From assembly GCA_020536535.1 (NCBI GenBank), contig JAHLWZ010000518.1, positions 4,454-68,453 on the forward strand: a stretch of 64,000 nucleotides of DNA, given 5' to 3'. The stretch comes from Pelomyxa schiedti. Taxonomy: Eukaryota > Evosea > Pelobiontida > Pelomyxidae. Positions 21,764-35,168 of the stretch are shown here, one piece after another. The position numbers were made by a program, and so were the translations under genes. Under the pieces are notes generated by a model that worked only from the letters and a program-made list of their open reading frames with translations, searched no databases and had not been told where the DNA came from. Numbering within the stretch: the first letter of the stretch is position 1; each line of letters opens with the position of its first letter.

Positions 21764-24700
21764 ATGTCCACCACGGGACCCTTGGCTGTGCCTGTATTAC
21801 CGAATGCAGTGTCTTCGTCACAGCCCGGAAACACGACAGTGGTGGGTACATCTCAAATGCCCGCGCTAGGTCCTGCCGTAATTACTGTCCCCCAGGCTCA
21901 GCTCGTTCAACAACCGGCAGTTTCTACGTCTACGCCGACGGCTATGCCTGTACTTCCGCAGGTGTCTGTAAGCGGCATGGCGCCGCGCGGCCCCTTGCCT
22001 CCGTTAGTACCCACACAAATGCCCATGTTCACGGCTTCAGCTGTTCCTGGTGTCTCTCAATTTGGCAGTGCAATGCAACAACCACGAGTGGTGTATGTGA
22101 CACAGCAACCTGGTGCTCTGCCTCAACAGGCGCGTGCGATGTACGTCATTCAACCACAGCAGCTGAGTCGAAACCCACTACAAGTAGGACCTGCAGTGTT
22201 ACCAACATTGCCACAGACAGGACCGTTGACTACTAGTTTACCACTTCTTCCACCCCAACCTATGCAAAGCTCCACCATCCAGATGGTGCAAGCACAACCT
22301 CAAGTACTTTCAATTGTACCACAACCTCAACTACTGCCAACCTCAGCCACTCCTAATATGCCCTCATTTTTGCCGGCTCAACAAAGCATGGTGGTTGTGC
22401 AAGGGGTTCAATCCCAACAAACTTCTCACATTGTTGTTCCAACAATGCCAGGGATTCCCCAGAACTTTGCACTTTCTTCATCACCATCACTTGTGGTGTC
22501 GCAACGCAGCAGCCCACAACCCCTCAGTCAATCATATGATGGTGTTCTTCAGTTGCAATTACCTCTCTTTTGTAATGGTTCTTGTAGTTGTGGAAGTAGA
22601 TCTTGATAAGTTACTGTCCTTTTCTAGCTCTGCTGATCCAATAAGTGTTGACTCACTCTTTGAGTCACTGGATAGCAAACTTCCTGCGGTTTGATGATGA
22701 ACTCCCACATTCTCATTTATATACTTTACAGTTGTTGGAGACAAAACATTGTGATACAGCACGACTTAGTAAAAAAATACAGAGTACATGCTCTTTAGCT
22801 GTTCAACATTCCTCTACAATGGCATACAAAACAACCTTGTAGTGCTGTTCTACCCACAAAATTTAATTAAGCTCTGTACAGGGATCTTCAAATACAAGGG
22901 CTTGTATCAGGGATGTGGACCGTCACCACAGAGCATAGGACAGCTTCTGGAGTTTGTGGTTGTGGGCATACGGTCAGCCACACGTAAGCTGGTACCAATG
23001 GTACCTGAATTAAATTCCACGTTTCACTTAGGTATCATTACAACTGGACTAGTGTTAATGAAACTGTTGTTGGCCAAGCTAGTGCAAAAATCAAAGAGTT
23101 GCATGACCACATATTTAGGTGCTCTACTGCTTACAGTTGCACCTCATTTAGTAACTACCTTGAAGGCCTGTTTTTTTGAGTTTGTATGAAGAGACTATGC
23201 AAGAACTAGCTTTATCCCTGTTTCTTGCTCGCGTGTCAACATCTCTTAAAGAAGATACACCTCTCCTTCGGTCTGTCCTGTCAGTATTATTTGCAGCACT
23301 TCGTATTCAATTTCTTTATTTGGGCTTATCTTAAGGTCTTTTATTAGAAAGGGAAGATATTCAGCGGTTCCCTTATCTCACTACTGCTATCGAAAGCAGT
23401 ATTGTTTCGCTTGGAGCAACACTTTCAGCACAGCATCCTCAAGATAATCTACTTCTGCTAGATTCTTCATCCTCTCCAGAGACTGGAAGTCTTTTCTTAC
23501 TGTCTAATTTACTGAAAGTGAATGGATTACATTGGGGATCTTCTCTTTTAGGGGTATTTATCCTATGCACCATAAGTATCAAAAGCATCACACCCCTTTG
23601 TTACAGGTAAGTGACTTAAAGCAGCTTGTGTACAGCAAAGGTCTTCACTCAATCCTGAGTTATGCCCCAAGTTCCCTGGAGGAGCCGTTCTGTGCTTTCC
23701 TTTCTCAGCTAAAATGGCCTGATACCTCTCTCTTGAAGTCATTGCACCTTCCAAAAGATTTCTATTTAACCTGTTTTCAGACCTGAGGACATAGAATCAA
23801 TCCTACTGCCGCTATTGCAGGACTCGTTTGTTAAGTGCTTACAAGCAAGACACTTCCAGACGGCACTGTGGCTTGGCAAAATTATAACTGTAAATTCACT
23901 CAATCAAAAAATAGTTAACACAGCCCTCAGGTCATTGCCAACATTTTCCCGAAAGTCTCAATGACTTGCCTGCTCATCCTCACAAGATCTCCTTGGCCCT
24001 CCAAAATGTTGTGTTCTTCCTTGATTTCTATGTTCCCCTGGCACAATGTGTCAGCGGAAAATTTAATTTCGGCGTTTGGAGAATTGTATGTCAAGTAACC
24101 TTACCGATACATTCTTATCTTCACCAGGTATCATCTCTTTGGTTTACATCCTGACCACTTTGCGGTGCAACCTCCTGCCAAGAAGAATGCACATAGAACT
24201 GTACGCTATTTAACAACCATACCATTCCTGAAACCAGACTACTAGGAATTTGTGAACTTTCTTCTTAATCAAGAATCAGTTTTTCTTGCCTACAAGTTTG
24301 ACCCGGTACTGTCAGCAGCTTTCTCTTACCCCAAGCATGGACAATTCCCCTTACTTTCCACGTTTTCCCAACTTGCACTTTGCTCAGCTTCAAGTACATA
24401 GATAGTCACTCCTTTCCAACACAGAATCTAATATACATTAAGTATCAGGACACAGCTTGCACAAAGTGATAATCAGTGAACTATTTTGGATGGCTTTTGT
24501 CTGCAATGACTCGAGCCCATTTGTCTACTTGAAAACTGAAGCCATGTTCCAAGTATGTTGCTGTTCACTGAAACACTGCTTTATTTTTCGTGTTACAGCT
24601 TGCTGTACTGGTGAAACTGAATCCAGCACTATTTTCTCTTATTATTGCTTCGATCGGAGGTTTTGCTCTCGACCTTCAGATAACAGTACTTATTTGTACC

Positions 24701-27700
24701 TGGTGTCAATGAAAGTTAATTTACTGCAGCCCATTTCTGCTTTTATTACTCAACTTGGATCTGCATCTTGCTGTGGGTATTCCACATCGTCTACAGGCAT
24801 TGTTTGGATTTCGCACTTCTTGGCTCACACACCTCCCCCACTCAATGAGCTCACTTTCACTGAGCCAATTAGTTCCCCTGCCATTACCTCGGCCAATATA
24901 TCCACCTACCTTTTCCAACCAGCGGCAGGTCTAACACTAGCGGATACAACTTAATCTCACTCTTATCTCAGTTCAAATGCAACCACAGATATCCTCACTT
25001 CTATGCAATATAGGGTGTCAAATTGTACAAGCAATTGATTGGTCCAAGTCTTGCAGCATTCACCGTTTTCAGGTCCTTCCTAGGCAGAACTAATTAGCAT
25101 TAATGCATGTTAGGTGATATTATTAATTCTCGCAAGTGGGCAGTTTGTATCAAAAGAGTGGGTTTGCACATTTTTCTGCTCTATGGCAGGCTTGAAGTTA
25201 TTTGAAGGTTCTCCATCAAAAAAATATTCCAGAATTACCAATATACTTCAGGGCCACACGATCCCCATTTTATAGATCAGTTGTTGCGGCTTAACCCCAG
25301 TGAGGTTGTATTTTACCCTCTGAATTGTCACTAACTTTTCGCAAAGACTCTGTGCCCTTCCGAAGTTGACTTTGTACAGTCGTTACTATTGATGAACTTG
25401 TGTTCCTTTTACAGCAAAACAAAGACAGGACCCCAGTACTGTGTCCCTATTTCCCTATGTTTATTGACATTTTTCAGGCTAAATTCGGCCTGGCTAGCCC
25501 AGTCAGGCTTGTTTACGCGCCTAAAACAACTCTTTGTATTGAACAAGTCACAGCTGTTCCTTTTACTTCTCCCTTCCCTTGTGTCAGCAATTTCTGTGTG
25601 TTTGAGGCCAGAATGACCAAAAAAAGTCTAATATTTTTCAGGAGGATCCCTCTTTGTGCATGAATGACTTGGAACTGTTGGTAAATAGTCTGCCCCAAGC
25701 AGAATCCCTCTGGGAACCTCTTTCCAAATCACTGAGTTCCTTGGATCAAGATGCAAAGAGTTTAGTGTGGGCAAGACTTTTATGCAAGATGGTAAGCTTC
25801 AGCTGTTTTTTTTTATGATCAACAACTCCCAGAGCCAATTACATCCAAATCCACCTTATATAACGATGTTGGAAACTCTGCTTCTGTCATTATTTAAAAA
25901 AGGGACTCTCTCATCTTTAGCACAAAATCTGCGACCCTTTGTAGCAGGAAAGACAAAAGAAGAAATTATCACACTTTCAAAGCAGAATTGTATTTCCTTA
26001 TTTTCACAATCTCAAATTTAAACCTTCGTTATTGGCAGTTATTTGTACCGCATTGCTCTTTTTACTTCTCCGTGACAACGTAGTTCCTTCACCAAATGCT
26101 GTTGCATTAAATGACGTACTTTTTCTGCCACACTTACACTTGATTGAAAACCTACAGATTTCAATTAAAGAAACTTCCCTTTACGTTCTCTGTGAGATAT
26201 GCAAGGAACTCAAATCTGACATTCGGGTAGAACCGTGTAGAAATTCTGTCACATACACTTATTTCTTCCTCAGGCAATACCATTTTATGATCTTTTGTGG
26301 CCCTTGTATTTCCAATTTTCGGATCGAGGAGGCTAGTGAAGTTAGCTTACATTCCTGCATTTATTTCCTGCAGAACTTCTCGACATAGAAATGAAGACAT
26401 CACTGGGCACATTGTGGGCCGAAAACTCACAAGTATGGAATGCAAATAGGCAGTTATCAGATATGTTTGACTCTTTCTTAACCTGGAAAAGAGAAACAAT
26501 TTTGTACGCCTCAATCCCAATTTGGGCACCCAACAAAATTTAAATATTCTAGGAAGCAAGGACGACTTCCACAGGAATCCCTTCTGTGCTTTACCTCAAT
26601 TGCCCGGTCTCCTATTCCTATTTCCCCCCCCTCAAGTAGTTCGCAAGTCGATGTAATTCCCCCACAAGTCCTCATCCAAAAAGGTTTTCTCTAGAACCTT
26701 TACCATGAAAATGTTTGACAAAACTGCAGGGAAAGAAGTTTTAGAGTTATTGCTCAAGAGTCTATCCATAAGCACTCTAGTACCCCAAGTCAAGAAACAC
26801 CTTTCTCATTTAGAAAGAATTCTAATTACTGTGGATAACACTGTAAAAGCTATTAAAGCCTCTTCTCTGAATGAAGTACCTTTTTTTTTTTTTTTTTTGC
26901 CATAGAGCTAAGTAGCTAAACAATAGGTACAGTCCGACAATTATGGCGAAGGGATTCCACTTGTCAGGTGTCTCTATACCCTGATGGATCATTTCACTAC
27001 TTTGAAAAAAAACCTACAAGTATTCATCAATAAAATTATAAAAGAAAATAACCTCTGACAGCACTCTGACGAAGAATTGTTAAGTCTTGCTGCACACTTG
27101 TATACGAACTTAGAGCAACCATATTCAAGTTTTCTATTCATCCCTTTCTTTTATTTCCGTCTCTTAAAAAGTGAACAGTGGAAATTGAATGCACTACGAG
27201 GCCTTGCAAAGGCGCAGCTGTTTTAAAGTGCAGTAAATACAGTGCTTCAATGCAGTCGACTGAAAAGTATGGACCTTAGGAGAAAATTGTGACTAAGTCA
27301 TCCATTTCCATATATATGTAGGGAAGCAATTAACAAGAATAGATCGCATTTCACTTCTCTTTGCAATGATATCCGACATACATCTCGAAGTCTATCCTAT
27401 GTTGTCTTTACTGTTTTGAAAGTTATCAAAAAATTCACTAAAGGTGGGCCGTTAGCACTCCCTTTCTTTCCCAATTTTCCTCCACAGACCCTAAACCCGG
27501 TTCTGAGTCATCTGCTATTCACCTCTTCTTCAACCTTGCTCCCTTAGCTCTTCAACAGACCACTCCCCCACACTCCCCCTTTTTTACTGATATTGTGACT
27601 GGATTGATGCAAATTGGCAACATGTATATTGCCAACAGGCCCCCGCATCAAATGCGACTGCTGATGCTGATACTCCAACTTCGTCAAGGGTGTCCAGAAT

Positions 27701-30700
27701 GTACATCTTTGAAGGTAGGGTTTCTTATGTTGCTGGTTTCCTCATTTTTCCAGGCAAAACCTTCCGAAACAGTGAGCACAACAAATTCTGGTGTGCGGTT
27801 CTTCAGTGAAGACCACCGAACCCTATTCCAACTGTTCACTCCATTATGCTGTCTACAATCAACTGAAACGCGGTAAATATCTTGAGACTGTGTAAGAAAA
27901 GGGAGGGAAAATGGTAGTAATGAAAAAAAAAGGGACCAATTCTACTTGCTCATAGAAGCGTTTGTGGGAGCTTCAAACCAGCTCGCTAACAGTGATAATT
28001 TGGCTCTTTCTGCCAGATTTGAAATATCTTCAGAAATCCATGTAGGCTATTCCTTATGCAGGTTCCCCTATCTAATCCATTTCATCTAAGTTGGATTTTG
28101 ATGACCACTTGGCTACCACTTTATTGTCCCTCTTTCCATCAATCCTCCACAAGGAGTACTTCGATCCTTTATCTGCATCACTGTTACAAGCAATCGCCAT
28201 GGTAAAAACAAGTCTAAACAAGCTCTGGATTTATTTTCTCTAGTTCCATTTCCCCCAACGCCTGCCTGCCGTAATTCATGCTCTGTTTTCAGCACCCAAG
28301 AGCAATGTCACTGACATGGTTTTGGCCCATATAGATTGGGATAAAATTGATCTTCAAAGTGCTTCCGATTTAATCGCACAACTTTCATTGTCATTGTCAA
28401 GTCCAACTCAATCAGCCAATGACACCCTTGTTAATGTTGCAAGGTACCTATCAGTTTTATTATTTATTGTGACCTTCACAAGAAAGATATTTACTTCAAA
28501 AGTCTATATGGAAGCCATTTCAAGCAGTGTTTCTCATGGAATATCCGCCTCTAATGTGACTGGAAGTTTTCCGGGGGTCACTGAAGTGATGCAATTCATC
28601 CAAAATTGCCTGACCTCAAAATCGATGGTACAACTTCATAAGAAAAAAAAAAAAGTCACCAAGCCCAGGCGACCACGGGAGTTGTACAGAGCATTACCTC
28701 GCTCTTGCAGTCTGTTTTCTGTGGGGCTCCTGCTCTGCTTCAATGTTTTTGGCAATTCCTCTACAGTGTTGTTATTCCCTCTTTGAGTGGAACCTCGGCA
28801 GGTAGCAACTTAATTCTCCTTCCGTGGGGTCACTTCCCCTACTAGATCAGACACAACCATGGATTTGCCTTATCCGGAATATTCCAGCAGAGCTGTGGTC
28901 TAAAGTAGGTTCACAAACTGGATCTTTTAACTTTTTTCCGTTTTTGAGGAAGTAAAAGGTTTCCTTCCATCATAAAGAAGAAGTCATATCTCAGATGATT
29001 GATCTTCTCTTTATCAATCCAGTAGTGTCCTGGCTCTTTTCGTATCCTACTGACATTAGAACAGGACTACGCAAGGATTGTTATTGAACTGTTTGCCACT
29101 CTTGATTGGGAATTATTCCTCTCATCCCTTCCATTTGCCCCAGCTCAAGTAGCAAAGGAGGCACCGCATCCACCTGTCATTCTTTTGGGTTCGTTTGCGT
29201 GCTTGTCTTCAAGTTAATTTTCTGCAGAACAACTTTTTGGCGGGACAGGCCATCAATCAACAACCCTGTCTTCTGCAGCTTCCAACACTGCACCACTCAT
29301 TCACCTAGACGAGCTCCCTCCCACCTCATCAACCTCCACATCAGCCTTTATGACAACTTCAACAAATCCAACAACTCCGGTTGACGTTACTCCTTCTGCA
29401 TTTATGCCCTCTTCAACAGCAACTCAACCTTCGGTGGCACAAACATCTTTAATAGACATTTCTACTTCTGAAACTCAACCCACACATACCACAACCTCAG
29501 CAGCACTTACCCAAACTACCACAGTGAACACAACTCCGAGTTCAGCACCAGCGGGCGCCTATCACAATGAATCCAAATTACTTCTAGCATTCCTCAAGCT
29601 TTTTATTAGCGTGTATCTGCTTCATGTGTGTACCTTCATCTTTATTGATTAATAGCTGGAAGTAATTATGCAATAGCCAGATGCCATTTCCAAACAGCTT
29701 ATCCTTAAATTATGCAATCCACGCAAAAATGGACGGCTGGTGGAATGGTGGCGTGTAGAAATGGACTCCTTCTCATCATTTTTTGACTCTTCACTTCTGC
29801 TTCGATTAGTGAAAGGTAATGGGTTTTCCTATCTTTGTTAGTGATGTCTCGCACTTATCTATGTAGCGCCTACTATGCTTAAAGACCCATCTGGAGGCAT
29901 TGTGGATATGGCTAAACTGCTTCATGATGTTGCAGTTGAGTCGAGATCCCCATATGTTGTGTGCACAGCGGTACAAGAAGCCAGAAATGTCATGTTTCTC
30001 CTTTTGAAGAGCACTTTCAACCAAAGTTTTCCCCACAGAAGATATTTCACATGTAACAAAATAAATAAGAAATGTGGAACCTTGGTTTGGCGGATCATAC
30101 AGGGCTAATGCGTGACGTAATGCTTCCTCTTGTCAGATTCCTGGGCACACTTGCTCATCTACCCCAATCACAACCAATTTTCCCCAAGGTTTTCCCTTAT
30201 GTAGGGCACTATTCTGTTTTTGATTATTGGTTTGTTTTTGAAACAGGTATTACAGTCTATACTCTCTTGTCTTGAAATCCCCTTATCTGAACCAATTCTG
30301 GCTCCTGCACCTTTTGCCAAATCCGAGGTATGATTTCCTGGTTTTTTTTTGAAATAACAAGCTGCAGACGGGTGAGTTATGCCCTGGGCCTCCATTACAG
30401 ACATTGGAAAAGAAATTATCTGGACTGATACTTCAGTTTTGTGCATCATGTACACCAGAAACAGCTTTGCAGATTCTATCTTCAGGCGCTGAGTGTGTGG
30501 TGGGTTTAAGCACTTTGGTGACTCTACTGGAGGAGACCTTGCGGTCATATTTCACCCAGAGCGAATCTGAAAATGCCGTAAATACTGCTGCTACTGCATT
30601 CAGACCACCTCCCGTGTCCTTAGATGGCTTTGCCCTGGTTTTCCCAATTTGTTTTATTCTGACCTTATAAGTTTCGTCAATTAGGCGTGCAGTGACAATC

Positions 30701-31506
30701 ATACTGCGTTAACTCTGTATATATATCTCGATCAACAACGCAGGGGTGGGCTTATTTGGCCTCATCTCTGTGTACTTGCCGAAAAAGTTCTTGCTTCCAC
30801 GCACCATACGTATTGACTAAGATGACTAGGTCATTTCGTTTTGCCCCAGTTTAAACCATGAAGTCGACATGCTCGCTTTATGGTTTCTCATTCTTGGCAT
30901 TGTAGCAGACGATCAATGGATTAATGATAAAAATTCTGATGCTGTTGTACGTCCCTCTCCACTACATTCCCTTCTTGTTTACTTCACCCAAGTTGCAATC
31001 TTTGCATCGGCATCTACAGTCGTGGGCCACTGGGAAACCAGTGAGCTTGCCATCTTTGTTCAAGACTTTGTCCTCTTCCAGTAAACCTTCAACAGCATTC
31101 ACCACCAATCCCCGCATCCAGGTAAAAAAAACACAAGTACTTCAGTCACTACTAACATTGCCTAGCTTGCTGCCCGCTCTTGTAGAGTATATCTGGCAAG
31201 GATTTACACTCACAAAACAAAAGATGACCCAAAGTATACACCAGAGGTAACAACCCCTACCACCCATTTTCAATACCCACTGATACATTCTACCAACAGT
31301 CCGGAGCTCTTGAGCGAGCTGCGGCCGAGCTGGAGTCACTACGCAATCAACTTCTTGCCCTTCGTGATGACCCTTCATACCGCGACCTTAGACCCTTCTT
31401 TGATGACATGGAAAACATATGTTCACCATTGTGCACCATGTTTGACTTCAAGTCCTCTGTAGCAAAGCATCTTTGTCCCACAGCACCTTATCTGGCCCAC
31501 CTATAA
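21764..31506 (+). CDS. Very large multi-exon protein, probably helical scaffold, unidentified
   Basis: Exon 1 (21764 to about 22.55 kb) encodes roughly 260 residues rich in Pro, Gln, Val and Ser. The following 9 kb holds many short exons separated by T-rich introns of 40-60 nt on one strand. Examples are YEETMQELALSLFLARVSTS, LLLEREDIQRFPYLTTAIES, SLEEPFCAFLSQLKWPDTSL, PLLQDSFVKCLQARHFQTAL, VLAHIDWDKIDLQSASDLIA and KTQVLQSLLTLPSLLPALVE. A Thr/Ser/Pro-rich linker lies near 29.3-29.5 kb. The last exon ends FFDDMENICSPLC... AHL and stops at TAA 31504-31506. The regular amphipathic segments look like HEAT-type solenoid helices, as in large transcription or mRNA-decay scaffolds. I could not match a specific family (CNOT1, Mediator and Integrator were considered). 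The end of exon 1 and several junctions are unresolved. It could be two genes, though no start or stop pair marks a boundary. Confidence 0.55.
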
Positions 31507-31651
31507 CCCCGCCTCCTGTTATAGAGACAAGTAGTGTTGTAGAAGCAAAATAAAAGCCAAAAAATACTGAAAAAGCATTTCTTTTTCTTTACGTGGCTGC
31601 TTGTTCTTCCTTGGGGTGTATTAGGTGTGATGAGCATAACATAAGTAAAAT

Positions 31652-32913
31652 TCAATCAACAGAAGCAAGTGGTGCCAAGAAGATTTCTATGCCGCCTATG
31701 TCGTCTCCCAAATCTCTTCCCACAGGTGAATATGAAAAACGGTACTGGTGAAGAAACACACAGGGAAATAGACAGAGGTGCATCGTCACCAAGTTGGATA
31801 AGGCATTCTTTCACTTCAGCAACCTTGCAGAAATTCAGTTACAAGGATAAAGACTTCACAACCCAAACTGATATAATTTTGCCAACAGTGGACAGAGATG
31901 GGAGCTTGAAATCTCTGGAAACTGGCTTCTTGCAGAGAACATGCACTTGTCCCCGTGGCTGTGCCAAATAAGTATGTCATTCCCAGAACTGTGGATTTAC
32001 CTCATCATTTAGCTCCACTTTGGCAGAGAGATTGGCATCACTTGATTCAAATACAACCGCTGCTGTTGAGAAGGATATTGTAACTTTCTCTGAGAAACCT
32101 TTCAGTGCTGAAAAAATCTAAAAAGGTTGAGCTGCATCTAGGTTGCCATATCGAACTTCAGTGAACAAAGAGCCAGGAAGAAGAAGACCAGTGTTATGAG
32201 TCATATCCGGTACCACGATTCTATCTGCACCTATAAACAATGAAGTACGTGCCTTTCTTATACCTTGAATAGCATTAAGCAACACGAGCCGGTAGCTTTT
32301 AGTTCTCGACTTCACACTAGAAGTGATTTTCTGATTTTAGGTTTTCAGTGGGTTGGTGTCTCTCGAATTTGAAGCCACTACCACAACAATGACATCCTGC
32401 TGTATGACAAGGGTGACTGCATCCTCAATTTTAACATGTTGTAAACACTTTGATAGCATTTCCAGCTTCAAGGCAATTGAAACAGGTTTGGAAGAAGTAC
32501 TGGAACGTTTAATAAGTTGTAAAGGACCTTCCTAACCATATCAAATTGATGAAGGAGCTTCGGGGAGCTAGGTGCCACTGTAGAAGAAAGGTCATAGAAC
32601 CTTTACGAATAAGTCATCTAAACGCAACGAGGGTAGTACCATCGGTGCTCGAAAAGGAAACACCTAGGGGAAAAAAAAAAGGATACAGTAAACAAAGAAT
32701 GTGAGATAATGCAGACCTTCACTCGAGAAATCCATGAAAGCAACATCTACCTAACAGACGGTTTTGTACCACACAACGGCGAAAAAACGTACAAAAGCAG
32801 ACAAAGAAGTGATCAAACGTGCAAATCTCACAGGCTGCCGCACTCTGCACTTGGCTCAACAACAAAGGCAAAGAGGACTACCTTCCCGCATACACCAGCT
32901 GTACATCCCCCAT
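31652..32913 (-). CDS. RAD9: RAD9-like subunit of the 9-1-1 checkpoint clamp
   Basis: Exons on the minus strand give MGDVQLVYAG, VRFARLITSLSAF, then VDVAFMDFSSEGVSFSSTDG and TTLVAFR. This matches the first clamp strands and the 'SSRSAYACF'-type stretch of RAD9. Next come VRKVLYNLL, LEMLSKCLQHVKIEDAVTLV, VKSRTKSYRLVLLN, VVPDMTHNTGLLLPGSLF and GFSEKVTISFSTAAVVFESS, in the order expected for a PCNA-fold subunit. The last exon ends GGIEIFLAPLASVD and stops at 31652. Family knowledge: RAD9, RAD1 and HUS1 form a DNA-damage clamp in the nucleus. The middle-to-C-terminal exons after KVELNDE are not well resolved, and another PCNA-like protein cannot be fully excluded. Confidence 0.6.
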
Positions 32914-33080
32914 GCTGTTTAGTTATCGTTCTCCCAGATCTAAGATACTTGCAAAAAAACCGCCACACAAGGTGTCAAGCTGTCAAAGTGCCACACCACA
33001 TTAAGTTTCCCTTTTGAGACAATCCCCAAAACAAGGGACCGACGAAAAAATCAAACGCAAATCAAATTGAAAAAGGGAAG

Positions 33081-34986
33081 ATGAAGGGTGCCGCTCTGTT
33101 GTTGTTAGTGCTTCTGTGTGTTGTGTCAGCATTGAAGACTCCGGCCCCACACGCAAAGGGATGGTTCCATTTCCCTCAGTATTTCAACAGAATGCACAAG
33201 CCCGTATGCCCGCCTTTTTTTTTTTTTTCTTTCTCACTAAGTGCCAAAAAAAAGCTGCGTGATGTGGAACCTCAATGGTTCGATCAGAAGCAAGACCACT
33301 TTGATCCTACAAATAAAGGTGATTAGAGAAGAGCAAAAGGTAAAAAAATGAGTTACTTACTCTTTGATAGTTACGTGGAAACAGTTGTACTACGTCAATG
33401 ACGAGTGGTTTGACGGCACAGGCCCTGTTTTCTTTTACTTCAATGGGGAGGGTCCACTCAGCCCAAGTGCTGTGACATCTGACTAGTAAGTTTTTTTTTT
33501 TTTTTGCATGGCCTAATCGCAATTCGCCCCTTCTTCTGTGTAGTTTCGTAACAGAACTCGCTCACCGCTATGGCGCCCTTCTTGTCAGCCACGAGCATCG
33601 TTATTACGGACAGTCATTCCCTGTCCCTGTGAGCCCTTGGTCCATGGCAGTCAAGTATTTTTTACATGCTATCAGGATCTTTCGACTGCGAATATGAAGT
33701 ACTTGACTGTCGAACAGGCACTGGAAGATGCTGCCTACTTCCAGGAGTGGATGATGGATACATGGAATCTTACTACCAACCCTTGGGTTATAACTGGTGG
33801 CAGTTATTCTGGGTTCTTGGCCACAGCGTATGTTCTTCGTCGATGGGGTAATCGTTCTCATAGTGTTTAGTTACCGCGTTCGGTATCCCCACCTTGTTAT
33901 GGCAGCATATTCTTCCTCTGGGGTTGTTCTCCCAATTGTCGATTACTACCAGTACTTCGAGGTTGTTGACCAAGACTTCTCTTGGTATCCCAATTGCTAC
34001 ACGGCAATGCTCAACATAAGTGCCGAAATATCCGCAGTAAGCGTGCAAATACACTCACTAGCGGTTGTAACATTCAACAGATTTGGAATAGCGGTCCCTC
34101 TGGCCTTGCCACCCTTACGGACATGTTTGCCCTTTGTGAACCACTTGTTCCAGCTGATGAAGTTGACTTCTGGGAAACAATCATTGTAAAGCTCCTACTC
34201 CTTTGGCGAGTTTAACCTTCTTCACAGTCTCCATCGGCCGGTGGTGCTCAGTACGGTTATACTAAAGACGTTTGTGCTGTGGTCCTTGGTGCACCAACCC
34301 CACTTCAGGGCTGGGCCTTGTTCTTCAAACAAGCTGGTGCTAAGTTCGCTGGCATCGACTGGGCAACAGTATTCTTAACATTTGTATTACAATGCATTTT
34401 AATCCCAACACAGAGCTGCAATAATATTCATTGGACTGATGAGGGGTCTAACATAACCATTACTAAGCCCTACACTGGCTGGAGGACATGGGTATGGCAA
34501 ACTTGCATCGAATTCGGTTGGTTCCAAACAACTACTACAAGTCAGATGTGGCCCCACGTGGTAAGTTTAATAGTTTTCAAGTTTTCCACAATTAATTTTA
34601 TTTAAAAAGATCGATTTGCAGTACAACTTGGATGGATGCGACGTTCTGTTCGGCCCAGGATTCTACCCAGATACTGAGCAAATTATTACTGACTATGGCG
34701 GCTTACATCCTGAAAGCGACCAAATTGTCTCATGTGCCGGCCTTGCCGACCCATGGCACCCTGCTTGCCAGCTTTCCACTTACAAGGTACTCCGAGTCAT
34801 TCAACAAGTATAGAACAAGCTAACAAATTTCCGCAGGACACCGAACCAGTCTATTTCATCCAAGGACACGATGCATCCCACTGCAAAGACATGGATGCAC
34901 CCTCTGACAAGGACTCACCTGAAATGACTGAAGCTCGTGCTGGAGTTCAGTACTGGCTCGACACTTGGCTCAACTACAAAGCCTAA
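33081..34986 (+). CDS. Serine carboxypeptidase S28 family (Pro-X carboxypeptidase-like)
   Basis: The start gives a signal peptide (MKGAALLLLVLLCVVSALKT). Spliced exons read QWFDQKQDHFDPTNK, GPVFFYFNGEGPLSP, YGALLVSHEHRYYGQSFPVP, NMKYLTVEQALEDAAYFQEW and the nucleophile elbow GGSYSGFLA. Later segments include MAAYSSSGVVLPIVDYYQYF, the probable Asp region CAGLADPWHPA and the His region GHDASHCKDM before WLDTWLNYKA. This is the Ser-Asp-His order of S28 peptidases, which release residues from proline-containing peptides in lysosomal or secreted compartments. At least seven introns of 43-60 nt were inferred, several with long poly-T tracts. Exact borders in the 33.85-34.6 kb part are approximate. 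Confidence 0.88.
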
Positions 34987-35168
34987 GCAAACAACCCAAC
35001 CAACACAAGCACTTCTTCCCGTTTCGATAAAGTTTTTTATTTTTACAGATGTTCTGTTGAGAATTGAATTAGTGTAATCACCAAAAACAACAACGCTCGA
35101 ACAAAAAGCGAACGAGATTGCACTTTATTTTCCAGTACGGGCAAAAATAAATAAAAAAAAAAAAAGAA

